Numbered from the stretch's first letter, positions 7,491 to 15,336 are shown. The stretch: DNA of 19,902 bases from Trichodesmium sp. MAG_R04 (GCA_023356515.1 JAKQYG010000019.1:1-19902), one strand, 5' to 3'. Translations and numbers: made by a program. Notes: generated by a model not told the origin, from the sequence alone.

Positions 7491-8219
7491 ATGGGACAAA
7501 AAATACATCCAACTGGTTTTAGACTAGGTATTACCCAAGAGCATCGTTCTCGTTGGTACGCTGACCCTAAGAACTATCCAGGTCTCTTGAAAGAAGACCA
7601 TAAAATTCGTCAATATGTGAAGGCAACTCTTGTGAATGCAGGAATTTCTCAAATTAGGATTGAAAGAAAAGCAGAGCAGGTTGATTTAGAAGTTAGCACA
7701 GCTAGACCAGGGGTAGTAGTTGGTCGAGGCGGTGCAGGAATTGATTCTTTGAGGGTAGGGTTACAAAAACTTTTGGGTAGCAACCGTCAAATCAGAATCA
7801 ATGTTGTTGAAGTCACGAAAGTAGATACGGATGCTATGCTCATTGGTGAATATATTGCTCAACAACTAGAGAAAAGGGTTTCTTTTCGTAGAGTTGTACG
7901 TCAAGCTATAACAAGAGCACAAAAAGCTGGTGTAGAAGGTATTAAGGTACAAGTCAGTGGCAGGGTCAACGGAGCAGAAATTGCTCGTACTGAGGTAACA
8001 AGAGAGGGTAGTGTACCTTTGCATACATTAAGAGCTGATATTGATTATGCCTATTGTACTGCTAAAACAATTTACGGTATCCTTGGCATTAAAATATGGG
8101 TTTTCAAAGGGGAGATTATTCCTGGCCAAGAAGAAATTGCTAATGCTCAAGTCAATCAGCCAAAACGTAGACAACAAAAACGTCGTCAACAATATGAAGA
8201 TAGGTCTAACGAAGGGTGA
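7491..8219 (+). CDS. rpsC: 30S ribosomal protein S3
   Basis: S3 forms part of the mRNA entry channel and its helicase activity in the head of the 30S subunit. The 242-residue protein has MGQKIHPTGFRLGITQEH at the N-terminus, a KH domain with VVVGRGGAGIDSLR, and the C-terminal S3 domain with VSGRVNGAEIARTE and GILGIKIWVFKGE. The C-terminal tail is basic and glutamine-rich (KRRQQKRRQQYED). A frame overlapping its 3' end (8041-8277) is a shadow. A 172-base spacer without recognised content separates it from rplP. Confidence 0.97.
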   Translation: MGQKIHPTGFRLGITQEHRSRWYADPKNYPGLLKEDHKIRQYVKATLVNAGISQIRIERKAEQVDLEVSTARPGVVVGRGGAGIDSLRVGLQKLLGSNRQIRINVVEVTKVDTDAMLIGEYIAQQLEKRVSFRRVVRQAITRAQKAGVEGIKVQVSGRVNGAEIARTEVTREGSVPLHTLRADIDYAYCTAKTIYGILGIKIWVFKGEIIPGQEEIANAQVNQPKRRQQKRRQQYEDRSNEG

Positions 8220-8391
8220 ATTTCACAGAAGTCAAAAATTGAAAGTAGTTCTTGATCTGCACTTACATCAAAAATAGATCAAATCTATAGAATGTCATAG
8301 TTTATCACTTTTTGGAAATTATTAACCTTTGTGACTATTGCCATAACAAACTTTCTAGGAAAATACCAAATCAAAGAGAAAACATTAGACT

Positions 8392-8805
8392 ATGTTAAGC
8401 CCTAAAAGAACAAAATTCCGAAAACAGCAACGCGGAAGGATGAGAGGTAATGCAAATAGTGGAAATCAAATTAACTTTGGTCAATATGCACTCCAAGCAT
8501 TAGAACCATCTTGGATTACTTCCCGTCAAATAGAAGCTGCTCGTCGCGCTATGACTCGCTATATTCGTAGGGGGGGAAAAATTTGGATTCGCGTGTTCCC
8601 AGATAAACCAGTGACAATGCGAGCTGCAGAAACTCGTATGGGTTCTGGTAAAGGTGCCCCTGAATACTGGGTTGCAGTCGTCAAACCAGGTCGTATTATG
8701 TTTGAGTTAGGCGGAGTGGCAGAAGAAATTGCTCGTGAAGCTATGCGCTTGGCATCATTTAAGTTACCAATTAAGACAAAGTTTATTGTACACGAGGAGG
8801 ATTAG
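8392..8805 (+). CDS. rplP: 50S ribosomal protein L16
   Basis: L16 organises the A-site tRNA binding region of 23S rRNA. The 137-residue protein begins MLSPKRTKFRKQQRGRMRG and contains the family signatures RRGGKIWIRVFPDKPVT and MGSGKGAPEYWVAVVKPG. Length is normal. ATG at 8392 is the family start. rpmC begins only 3 bases after its stop, and the GAGGA at 8795-8799 near the rplP end serves as the rpmC ribosome-binding site. Confidence 0.97.
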   Translation: MLSPKRTKFRKQQRGRMRGNANSGNQINFGQYALQALEPSWITSRQIEAARRAMTRYIRRGGKIWIRVFPDKPVTMRAAETRMGSGKGAPEYWVAVVKPGRIMFELGGVAEEIAREAMRLASFKLPIKTKFIVHEED

Positions 8806-8808
8806 TAT

Positions 8809-9057
8809 ATGCCCTTCCCCAAAATAGCAGAATTTAGGGAATTGAGTGATGAAGAACTTGCTACTGAAATAGCTAAGGTTAAGCAAGAATTACTTGATTT
8901 ACGCATCCTCAAAGCTACAGGAAGAATGGAAAAAACACATCTATTCAAACATAATAGACATCGGCTGGCTCAGTTATTAACAATAGAAAAAGAACGGAAA
9001 TTACCTAAATATGCAGAAGATAATACTACGGTAGAAACTATAGAAAACAGTGAATAA
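8809..9057 (+). CDS. rpmC: 50S ribosomal protein L29
   Basis: L29 is a small helical protein at the exit-tunnel rim beside L23. The 82-residue product shows the two-helix core (ELSDEELATEIAKVKQELLDLR, then HLFKHNRHRLAQLLTIEKER). It is longer than the E. coli protein of 63 residues because of an acidic, low-complexity tail (YAEDNTTVETIENSE), as is common in cyanobacteria. It is coupled to rplP. Confidence 0.94.
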   Translation: MPFPKIAEFRELSDEELATEIAKVKQELLDLRILKATGRMEKTHLFKHNRHRLAQLLTIEKERKLPKYAEDNTTVETIENSE

Positions 9058-9094
9058 AAATTAAAACTAGAAATTGTGTTGCAGTTATTAAATT

Positions 9095-9141
9095 ATTAGT
9101 AAAATACTAATTGTTAGCATTTTATGCTTTTGGTAAAAGCA
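9095..9141 (+). other. Two small stem-loops between rpmC and rpsQ
   Basis: ATTAGTA/TACTAAT (9095-9101 with 9105-9111, loop AAA) and TGCTTTT/AAAAGCA (9125-9131 with 9135-9141, loop GGT) are both perfect 7-bp inverted repeats with 3-base loops in the 121-base spacer. They may act on mRNA processing or stability; no terminator-like U-run follows directly. Confidence 0.4.
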
Positions 9142-9178
9142 AAGAACGCTTTTAATTTATAAAATAGGGAAAAAGATT

Positions 9179-9427
9179 ATGGCAGCTAAAGAAAGAGTGG
9201 GTGTAGTTGTTAGTAACAAAATGGACAAAACTATGGTGGTGGCAATAGAAAACCGCTCTTCTCACCCTAGGTATGGTAAAACAGTCGTTAGAACTAAAAG
9301 ATATAAAGTTCACGACGAAGAAAACAAATGTAAGGAAGGTGATCGAGTTCGGATTGTCGAAACTCGTCCTTTGAGTCGTACTAAACGTTGGGAACTTTCT
9401 GAAATTATCAGTTCTAAGTTTACTTGA
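9179..9427 (+). CDS. rpsQ: 30S ribosomal protein S17
   Basis: S17 is a primary 16S rRNA binder with an OB fold in the 30S body. The 82-residue protein matches the family: KERVGVVVSNKMDKTMVVAI, then HPRYGKTVVRTKRYKVHDE and the signature GDRVRIVETRPLSRTKRW. The tail after RW is ELSEIISSKFT. Length is normal. ATG at 9179 has a purine-rich GGGAAAAAGA just upstream. Confidence 0.96.
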   Translation: MAAKERVGVVVSNKMDKTMVVAIENRSSHPRYGKTVVRTKRYKVHDEENKCKEGDRVRIVETRPLSRTKRWELSEIISSKFT

Positions 9428-9536
9428 TAGTTGGTTTTAAAGGTTTGAATAAAACTCTGAAATTCAAGAATTTAATGTACTTTAATCTCCAGTCAAAAGT
9501 CAATTTGATTTGGCTATCAACATTATAAAAACCACC

Positions 9537-9905
9537 ATGATTCAACAACAATCTTTGCTAAATGTAGCTGATAATAGCGGTGCTAGAAAACTAATGTGCA
9601 TCCGAGTAGTGGGTGGTGGAAATCGTCGGTATGCTCACATAGGTGACGTAGTTATAGCTGTAGTTAAAGACGCATCTCCTAATATGGCTGTGAAAAAATC
9701 AGATGTCGTAAGAGCTGTTGTGGTTCGCACTAAAAAAGGTTTGCGTCGAAATAGTGGTATGAGCATTAGATTTGACGATAATGCAGCAGTAATCATCAAC
9801 CAGGACGGAAACCCACGGGGCACTCGTGTTTTTGGCCCAGTTGCTCGTGAATTACGAGACAAAAATTTTACTAAAATTGTATCCCTAGCACCGGAGGTAC
9901 TGTAA
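9537..9905 (+). CDS. rplN: 50S ribosomal protein L14
   Basis: L14 lies at the subunit interface and contacts L19 and 16S rRNA (bridges B5/B8). From ATG 9537 the protein has 122 residues, the exact family length, beginning MIQQQSLLNVADNSGARKLM and containing GNRRYAHIGDVVIAVVKDA, RTKKGLRR and GTRVFGPVARELR. A TTG at 9510 would add nine residues (AINIIKTTM-like) that homologues lack, so I reject it. The stop TAA overlaps the rplX start by one base (TAATG), which suggests coupling. Confidence 0.96.
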   Translation: MIQQQSLLNVADNSGARKLMCIRVVGGGNRRYAHIGDVVIAVVKDASPNMAVKKSDVVRAVVVRTKKGLRRNSGMSIRFDDNAAVIINQDGNPRGTRVFGPVARELRDKNFTKIVSLAPEVL

Positions 9906-10273
9906 TGTCTAGAAAGAAAAAAACTTTGATGAGCGCTAGGGGAAAACCTATACGCTATAGACTTCATGTCAAGAAAGGTGACACAATTCAAGTAATTGCT
10001 GGAAAAGATAAAGGTAAGGTCAGTGAAATACTCAAGGTATTACCGAAGGTTAGCAAAGTTATAGTTAAGGATGCTAATATTATAACAAAGCATGTTAAAC
10101 CTCAGCAAGAAGGAGAATCAGGTAAAATTGTCACTACAGAAGCTCCTATTCACAGCTCGAACGTTATGCTTTATTCTACCAAGCAAAAAGTGGCTAGTCG
10201 CATTTGTTATACATTTACAGATGATGGACGTAAAGTGCGGATGCTTAAAAAAACAGGAGAGGTTATAGATTAA
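9905..10273 (+). CDS. rplX: 50S ribosomal protein L24
   Basis: L24 starts large-subunit assembly by binding the 5' end of 23S rRNA. The 122-residue protein has a KOW motif at about 22-50 (VKKGDTIQVIAGKDKGK, VSEIL) and the family blocks ANIITKHVKPQQEGESGKI and EAPIHSSNVMLY. It carries a basic N-terminal stretch of some 16 residues ahead of the usual start region, slightly longer than typical. The start overlaps the rplN stop, and CGGAGG lies 8 bases upstream. Confidence 0.95.
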   Translation: MSRKKKTLMSARGKPIRYRLHVKKGDTIQVIAGKDKGKVSEILKVLPKVSKVIVKDANIITKHVKPQQEGESGKIVTTEAPIHSSNVMLYSTKQKVASRICYTFTDDGRKVRMLKKTGEVID

Positions 10274-10346
10274 ACAGAAGGAAAATGAATCAAAAAATGG
10301 TTAATATTTATTTTCTTAGTAAATTATTCAATTAATAACCGAAAAG

Positions 10347-10892
10347 ATGTCAGATACACTCAAGAAATATTATCGCACAAAAATTGTTCCTAAATTGATT
10401 GAGCAATTTAAGTATAAAAATGTTCACCAAGTACCTAAGCTGATAAAAGTAACAATTAATCGCGGTTTAGGGGAAGCATCTCAAAATGCCAAAGCTTTAG
10501 ATTCATCCATAAAGGAAATAGCTACAATTACGGGTCAAAAACCAGTAGTGAGTAGGGCAAGGAAAGCGATCGCCGGATTTAAAATCCGTCAAGGAATGCC
10601 AGTAGGAGTGATAGTAACTCTACGTTCTAACAGAATGTATGAATTTCTAGAGCGATTAATTAACTTAGCATTACCTAGAATTAGAGATTTTCGAGGCATA
10701 AATCCTAAAAGCTTTGACGGTCGAGGCAATTACAGTTTAGGCGTCAAAGAACAACTAATTTTTCCAGAGATAGAATATGACAAGATTGATCAAATTCGAG
10801 GAATGGACATTTCAATTATTACCACAGCTAAAACTGATGAAGAAGGCCGTGCCCTACTTAAAGAGATGGGAATGCCCTTCCGGAGTAATTAA
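10347..10892 (+). CDS. rplE: 50S ribosomal protein L5
   Basis: L5 binds 5S rRNA and contacts the P-site tRNA and S13 (bridge B1b). The 181-residue protein has LKKYYRTKIVPKLIEQF, the signature VTINRGLGEASQNAK, GQKPVVSRARKAIAGFKIR, and the C-terminal LGVKEQLIFPEI. Length is normal. In many bacteria rpsN follows here; it does not in this window, and rpsH begins 28 bases later. The absence of rpsN at this site is normal for cyanobacteria. Confidence 0.97.
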   Translation: MSDTLKKYYRTKIVPKLIEQFKYKNVHQVPKLIKVTINRGLGEASQNAKALDSSIKEIATITGQKPVVSRARKAIAGFKIRQGMPVGVIVTLRSNRMYEFLERLINLALPRIRDFRGINPKSFDGRGNYSLGVKEQLIFPEIEYDKIDQIRGMDISIITTAKTDEEGRALLKEMGMPFRSN

Positions 10893-10920
10893 CTAAAGTA
10901 GTTAAGGAAAAGGGGAAAAA

Positions 10921-11322
10921 ATGGCGGCTAACGACACAATATCAGATATGTTGACGCGAATTCGCAATTCCTGCATGGCGCAACATATAACAACAAAAGT
11001 TCCAGCAACAAAGATGACTCACAGTATTGCTAGAGTCTTGAGAGAGGAAGGTTTTATTGGTGAGTTTGAACAGGAAGGGGAAGGTATTAAGAAATACTTA
11101 GTAATTTCTTTAAAATACAAAGGCAAAAATCGCCAACCCATCATTAAATATTTAAAGCGAGTTAGTAAACCAGGACTCCGGGTTTATAAAAACCGCAAGG
11201 AATTGCCACGAGTTTTAGGTGGAATAGGAATAGCTATTATTTCTACATCTAGTGGAATTATGACTGATAGAGAAGCTAGAAAAAGAGGCATTGGAGGAGA
11301 AGTTCTTTGCTATGTTTGGTAG
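10921..11322 (+). CDS. rpsH: 30S ribosomal protein S8
   Basis: S8 is a primary 16S rRNA binder in the 30S platform; in E. coli it represses the spc operon. The 133-residue protein matches the family: NDTISDMLTRIRNSCMA, then REEGFIGEFE, SKPGLRVYKNRKELPRV and the C-terminal signature SSGIMTDREARKRGIGGE ending in CYVW. ATG at 10921 has AAGGAAAAGGGG shortly before it. A 215-base spacer without recognised content precedes rplF. Confidence 0.97.
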   Translation: MAANDTISDMLTRIRNSCMAQHITTKVPATKMTHSIARVLREEGFIGEFEQEGEGIKKYLVISLKYKGKNRQPIIKYLKRVSKPGLRVYKNRKELPRVLGGIGIAIISTSSGIMTDREARKRGIGGEVLCYVW

Positions 11323-11537
11323 TATAGCGATATCTGCAAGTCAAAATTCAATATTCAACATTTATGATGACCACAAAATTAAATAACTGGCTAACTGAAA
11401 TAACTGGGTTTTTGCTGTCCAAATATTTCGCTAACAGGATTGACTAATGTCGAGATCCTTATTAAAAAACAAAAATGAGTGAATAGTTATTCATCAAGCA
11501 AAAAATATGGCTACTAAGCTAAACATAAGAAAAAGTT

Positions 11538-12077
11538 ATGTCACGAATTGGTAAACTTCCAGTCCCAATACCTAAAAAAGTGGTCATTACTATTGAAGGT
11601 CAAAAAGTAACAGTAAAAGGCCCATTAGGTGAACTTTCTAGGGTATTGCCACCTGAGATGGCAGTAGAACAACAAGAAGAGACTATTATTGTTAAACCAC
11701 AGGAACAATCTCGCAGAGCACGTCAGCTATATGGTTTGTGCCGCACCCTTGTTGCCAATATGGTTGAAGGTGTATCTAAAGGATATGAAAAACGACTGTT
11801 GATTCAAGGGGTGGGTTATCGTGCCCAAGTTCAGGGCAAAACTTTGATATTAAACGTTGGTTACAGTAAACCCGTCGAAATGCCTGCTCCTGAAGGTATC
11901 AAGCTCGCGGTAGAAAATAATACCAATGTAATTGTTAATGGTATTAATAAAGAACTGGTAGGAAATACTACAGCTAGGATTCGTGCTGTGCGCCCACCAG
12001 AAGTATATAAGGGTAAAGGCATTCGTTATGCTGCAGAAAAGATTAAACTCAAAGCGGGTAAGTCAGGTAAAAAATAA
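11538..12077 (+). CDS. rplF: 50S ribosomal protein L6
   Basis: L6 lies near the factor-binding site and the sarcin-ricin loop. The 179-residue protein starts MSRIGKLPVPIPKKV, has the two repeated alpha/beta domains with VKGPLGELSR and GYSKPVEMPAPEGI, and carries the C-terminal signature PPEVYKGKGIRYAAEKI. Length is normal. rplR starts 3 bases after its stop. Confidence 0.97.
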   Translation: MSRIGKLPVPIPKKVVITIEGQKVTVKGPLGELSRVLPPEMAVEQQEETIIVKPQEQSRRARQLYGLCRTLVANMVEGVSKGYEKRLLIQGVGYRAQVQGKTLILNVGYSKPVEMPAPEGIKLAVENNTNVIVNGINKELVGNTTARIRAVRPPEVYKGKGIRYAAEKIKLKAGKSGKK

Positions 12078-12080
12078 ACA

Positions 12081-12443
12081 ATGAAATATACTCGTCAAGA
12101 TTCAATTAGAAAGCGACATCGCCGAGTCCGAAAAAAGGTGTTTGGGACCTCAGAACGTCCAAGGCTATCAGTATTTCGCTCAAATATGCATATTTATGCA
12201 CAAGTGATTGATGATACTAGACAGCATACCTTAGTTGCAGCTTCTACAGTTGAAGCAGAAGTAAAGTCAAGCATTAAATCTGGTGCTAACTCTGATGCTT
12301 CTATACAAATAGGCAAATTAATTGCTAAGCGGTCACTAGAAAAAGGAATAGAAAAAGTAGTTTTTGACCGTGGTGGCAACCTTTATCATGGTCGAGTAAA
12401 AGCCTTAGCTGAGGCAGCTCGTGAAGCTGGGTTAGACTTCTAA
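12081..12443 (+). CDS. rplR: 50S ribosomal protein L18
   Basis: L18 binds 5S rRNA together with L5. The 120-residue protein has the basic N-terminal arm (RKRHRRVRKKVFG), then RPRLSVFRSNMHIYAQVIDD and the C-terminal FDRGGNLYHGRVKALAEAAREAGL. Length is normal. It is closely spaced to rplF. The 279-base spacer after it shows no gene and no convincing terminator. Confidence 0.97.
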   Translation: MKYTRQDSIRKRHRRVRKKVFGTSERPRLSVFRSNMHIYAQVIDDTRQHTLVAASTVEAEVKSSIKSGANSDASIQIGKLIAKRSLEKGIEKVVFDRGGNLYHGRVKALAEAAREAGLDF

Positions 12444-12722
12444 GGCATTATTATTAAAGTTATTCCAAATATCAAAAAGTTTGCTATGGCAATCCTGAAT
12501 TGGTTGTGATAATTGTTATAACATTGAAAACCTTTGAAATTACGATTTCTAGCTACTTAACTCCTAACTAGCAACAAGATATTACAACTTAAATGGGATT
12601 GCTATATATATTCTTGTGATCATGGAAAGGGGAGTGGGGAGATAAAATTAAATATAATAGCATTACTATTCAGAAATAGTATTACACAAAAAAATAATGA
12701 AGTTGACAATAAGGTAATAACT

Positions 12723-13265
12723 ATGGCGGAACAGCAGCAGCAGCAACAACGTCGGAGAAAAAGTAGCCGTACCAAAGAAAAAGAAATTGAATGGCAAGAA
12801 AGAGTTGTCCAAATTCGCCGAGTCACCAAAGTTGTAAAAGGTGGTAAGAACCTCAGTTTCCGTGCTATTGTTGTGATAGGCAATGAGCGGGGTCAGGTAG
12901 GGGTAGGAGTGGGGAAGGCAGCAGATGTTATCGGTGCTGTAAGGAAAGGAGTTGCTGATGGTAAAAAACATATCATAGAAGTCCCACTGACTAAATCTAA
13001 CTCTATTCCTCATCCTGTCAATGGTTTTGCTGGCGGAGCTAAAGTAATGATGCGACCTGCCGCACCAGGTACGGGGGTTATTGCGGGAGGAGCTGTCAGA
13101 ACGGTTTTGGAACTGGCAGGTGTTCAGAATATATTAGCTAAACAGTTAGGCTCTAATAATCCGTTAAATAATGCCAGAGCTGCTATTAACGCTTTGGATG
13201 CTCTGAGAACATTGGCAGATGTAGCTAAAGGGAGAGATGTACCTGTAGAAAATTTATATTTTTAG
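12723..13265 (+). CDS. rpsE: 30S ribosomal protein S5
   Basis: S5 is needed for decoding accuracy and lines the mRNA entry channel. The 180-residue protein has the N-terminal dsRNA-binding-like domain (EWQERVVQIRRVTKVVKGG, then LSFRAIVVIG and GKAADVIGAVRKG) and the C-terminal domain with GTGVIAGGAVRTVLELAG and NPLNNARAAINAL. The extreme N-terminus has six glutamines in a row encoded by CAG/CAA, followed by RRRKSSR; this low-complexity arm is outside the conserved fold. rpmD does not follow, as usual in cyanobacteria. A 1142-base spacer separates it from rplO. Confidence 0.97.
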   Translation: MAEQQQQQQRRRKSSRTKEKEIEWQERVVQIRRVTKVVKGGKNLSFRAIVVIGNERGQVGVGVGKAADVIGAVRKGVADGKKHIIEVPLTKSNSIPHPVNGFAGGAKVMMRPAAPGTGVIAGGAVRTVLELAGVQNILAKQLGSNNPLNNARAAINALDALRTLADVAKGRDVPVENLYF

Positions 13266-13303
13266 TTTTATTATTGGTTTGTCACTTTTCTAGCGATGCT
13301 TTA

Positions 13304-13429
13304 ATATCATGTCCGGTAGCATAGTTTGTGTATAAAATTAAGTCACAATTGGAAGAAACCCTTCTGCCTTAAGCCTTCTACTCTCTAGCAACATCCACCA
13401 AAGTATAAGTATTCAGGCGGACATGATAT
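13304..13429. mobile_element. Inverted-repeat (MITE-like) element after rpsE
   Basis: ATATCATGTCCG (13304-13315) and CGGACATGATAT (13418-13429) form a perfect 12-bp inverted repeat enclosing 102 bases with no reading frame. The arms can be extended outwards as TTAATATC against TTTATATC. The size and end structure fit a miniature inverted-repeat element. I could not define a target duplication. It ends 12 bases before the first copy of the structured RNA element. Confidence 0.5.
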
Positions 13430-13441
13430 AAAACCTAAAAA

Positions 13442-13865
13442 AATGACGGGAGGAAAGTTCCCGGAAGATTTATCTCCTGGTTGAATAACGACAGGTGTGT
13501 TTCAAGCCGCAGTAAGAGTCTGCTATGCTAGTACTATAGTAACTAAGGGCAAGGGTTGTCGCCATGACCTCTAGCTAGTGCGGTTATATCTCGGCGGGTA
13601 GGAGACGAGGAATTAATTTACTACGACGGCTGAAAGCAAGTAATACAGCTATAACAGCGATTTATTACTCCCACATTCTGAGTAAAACCACTCGTGAAAG
13701 CTAGCTGAGCAATGTCAGCTCACAGGTAGATAATAATCTATTAGGCAAGAGGAAGTGTAGAAATCTGTTGACAGAACTTGAAGAAAACATCTATTTATCC
13801 CGTTTTTGGTGGATTTACCCAGAACCTAGGGTGTTTCAAGCCCTGGAGTCTCAAAAGAATTCAGG
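13442..13865 (+). ncRNA. Candidate structured RNA, copy A (rpsE-rplO spacer)
   Basis: This stretch aligns over its whole length with 14922-15336. Shared blocks in order include TCTGCTAT (13519), a 22-base identical block around CCATGACCTCTAGCTAG (13559-13580), CTACGACGG then TGAAAGCAA (13621-13639), CAGCTA-AACAGCGATTTATT (13646-13666), TCACAG (13720) and TTTCAA-CCCTGGAG near the end. Between them the sequence differs, but hairpins persist: CGGGAG/CTCCTG at the 5' end, AGTAATA/TATTACT (13639-13645 with 13663-13669), AGCTGA/TCAGCT (13703-13708 with 13715-13720) and TAGAT/ATCTA (13727-13740). No long reading frame is present. It is probably transcribed with the operon or from its own promoter. 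Function is unknown; boundaries are approximate. Confidence 0.6.
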
Positions 13866-14407
13866 TTTATTGTCCTAAGATTGTTTTTCTAATCAGGAAA
13901 TTTCATTGATAAACTTGGTTTCTACTTTAGGGAGTAAAAAAATGCCTGTAAGCCCTATTTAATAATGCTTTAAGGCAATATTATATTGAAAAATGCTATT
14001 TGCATTTGGCCTTAGTATTCAAAATACTAACGAAGAAATAGGTTATTCGGATCACTTAATGGCTAGTCAGTATCTTAATATCCTATCCTCAACCCCTAAT
14101 TTTTCCTTAAGGTAGGTTTCTCCTAAGCTTGCCCCGAAATGGTTTCACCTTATTTGTTACCCCTCCAGGTTTCTACCTAAATCCTAACCTAAATTTTATC
14201 TTCTGAGCGTTGGTTGGAGTCTCACTATTTCCGTTCATGGGAATGTGGACAGGGAAGCTAATCAATGATTTTAAAGATAAATTAAAGCACTTCCCGTTGT
14301 TATGAGGTTAACATTCGGCAATTAAGATGCTGACATTGCAGGAGTTTGAATAGTAAAACTTGTACCTCATTTGTCTGAAATTTGCTGTAACAGCTAACAA
14401 TATAAAT
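13866..14407 (+). other. Spacer between RNA copy A and rplO
   Basis: No gene is seen in these 542 bases, and nothing here aligns with the corresponding flank of copy B. Near the end, GGGAAG and CTTCCC (around 14252-14297) could close a long stem-loop. The rest is AT-rich with no recognisable repeat. I looked for a remnant of an associated protein gene such as iscB or a transposase and found none I could support. Confidence 0.4.
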
Positions 14408-14893
14408 ATGCGATTAAAAGATGCAATTCCAAAAAAAGGTTCCCAACAGCGCGGTCGTAGAGTAGGACGGGGAATTTCTGCCGGTCAAGGTGCAAGCTGC
14501 GGTAAAGGGATGCGTGGTCAAAAATCTCGCTCTGGTGGTAGCACCAGACCTGGTTTTGAAGGTGGCCAAAATCCCCTCTATCGTCGCTTGCCAAAATTAA
14601 AAGGTTTTCCGATGGTAAATCGGAAAACATACACGATTATAAATGTGAGCAAGTTGGCATCATTGCCAGCTAATACAGAGGTAACTATTGGCTCCTTAAC
14701 GAAACTTGGAATTATTACTGCTAACAATGGTCCACTTAAAATCTTAGGAGAAGGAGAGCTACATGCCTCACTCAAAGTTTGTGCTGCAGCTTTTACAACT
14801 TCAGCTCGGAGCAAAATAGAAGCCGCAGGTGGTAGTTGTAAAAAAATTGCTTTTGTTCAAGCTGTTTCTGAGGAAGACTCAACAGAGGAGTAA
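14408..14893 (+). CDS. rplO: 50S ribosomal protein L15
   Basis: L15 joins late in large-subunit assembly and contacts several 23S rRNA domains. From ATG 14408 the protein has 161 residues, beginning MRLKDAIPKKGSQQRGRRVG and containing GRGISAGQGASCGKGMRGQK, RPGFEGGQNPLYRRLPKLKG and the C-terminal SLKVCAAAFTTSARSKIEAAGG. An ATG at 14360 would add 16 unrelated residues and is rejected. It is the only gene flanked on both sides by copies of the structured RNA element, and the tail (SEEDSTEE) is acidic. Confidence 0.96.
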   Translation: MRLKDAIPKKGSQQRGRRVGRGISAGQGASCGKGMRGQKSRSGGSTRPGFEGGQNPLYRRLPKLKGFPMVNRKTYTIINVSKLASLPANTEVTIGSLTKLGIITANNGPLKILGEGELHASLKVCAAAFTTSARSKIEAAGGSCKKIAFVQAVSEEDSTEE

Positions 14894-14921
14894 GAGAACT
14901 CCAATGAATACTAAAGCTAAG

Positions 14922-15336
14922 AATGGCGGGTAAGAAATTAGCCAAGCTGTATACCCTGCTTGAAAAATTCACGTGGGTCTTAACCCGGAGTAAAATTCTG
15001 CTATACTAGGGATAGTAAGTCAAAACAAGGTTTATCGCCATGACCTCTAGCTAGTGTGGTAAGATTTTGGTGGAAAGGAAACGAGGATGATGCTCACCTA
15101 CGACGGGTGAAAGCAATTAGGCAGCTAAAACAGCGATTTATTGCTCTAATATCTTGAGTGAAACTACCCTTGATTGCTACAAAAAAAGGTAATCTCACAG
15201 CTAGATTTTGGTCTATGTCGAGGAGCATAGAATTCTGTTTGTAGGCTAGTTTAAAGTATGGATTTATCCTATTTGCGGTGGACTAAACAACAGAATCCAA
15301 TAGTATTTCAACCCCTGGAGATATCAAATCATCAGG
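14922..15336 (+). ncRNA. Candidate structured RNA, copy B (rplO-secY spacer)
   Basis: This is the second, diverged copy of the element at 13442-13865, in the same orientation and with the same block order: TCTGCTAT (14997), the identical 22-base block (15035-15056), CTACGACGG and TGAAAGCAA (15098-15116), CAGCTA-AACAGCGATTTATT (15122-15142), TCACAG (15195) and TTTCAA-CCCTGGAG near 15306. Hairpins that match those of copy A in position but not in sequence include GGGTA/TACCC at the 5' end, AGCAAT/ATTGCT (15112-15117 with 15140-15145), GATTGCT/GGTAATC (15172-15178 with 15188-15194) and TAGAT/GTCTA. An ATTCTGTT/AACAGAAT pairing closes the 3' domain. It fills most of the 496-base rplO-secY spacer and ends 53 bases before secY. 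Confidence 0.6.

Noticed and set aside
8041..8277. Frame overlapping the 3' end of rpsC and running past its stop
   Set aside because: Out-of-frame translation of conserved S3 sequence; no ribosome-binding site and no recognisable product.
9635..9991. Minus-strand frame of 118 codons across rplN and rplX
   Set aside because: Antisense shadow of two well-conserved genes.
10893..10920. Missing rpsN between rplE and rpsH, and missing rpmD after rpsE
   Set aside because: Both absences are normal in cyanobacteria and are not signs of gene loss here.
12620..13013. Two minus-strand frames opposite rpsE
   Set aside because: Leucine/cysteine/phenylalanine-rich translations caused by the antisense of the CAG repeat and basic S5 codons.
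13442..15336. The paired element as RNase P RNA, tmRNA or a group I/II intron
   Set aside because: None of the conserved cores I know for these RNAs (for example group II domain V or the RNase P core) is visible, and the copies lie between intact genes with no exon to interrupt.
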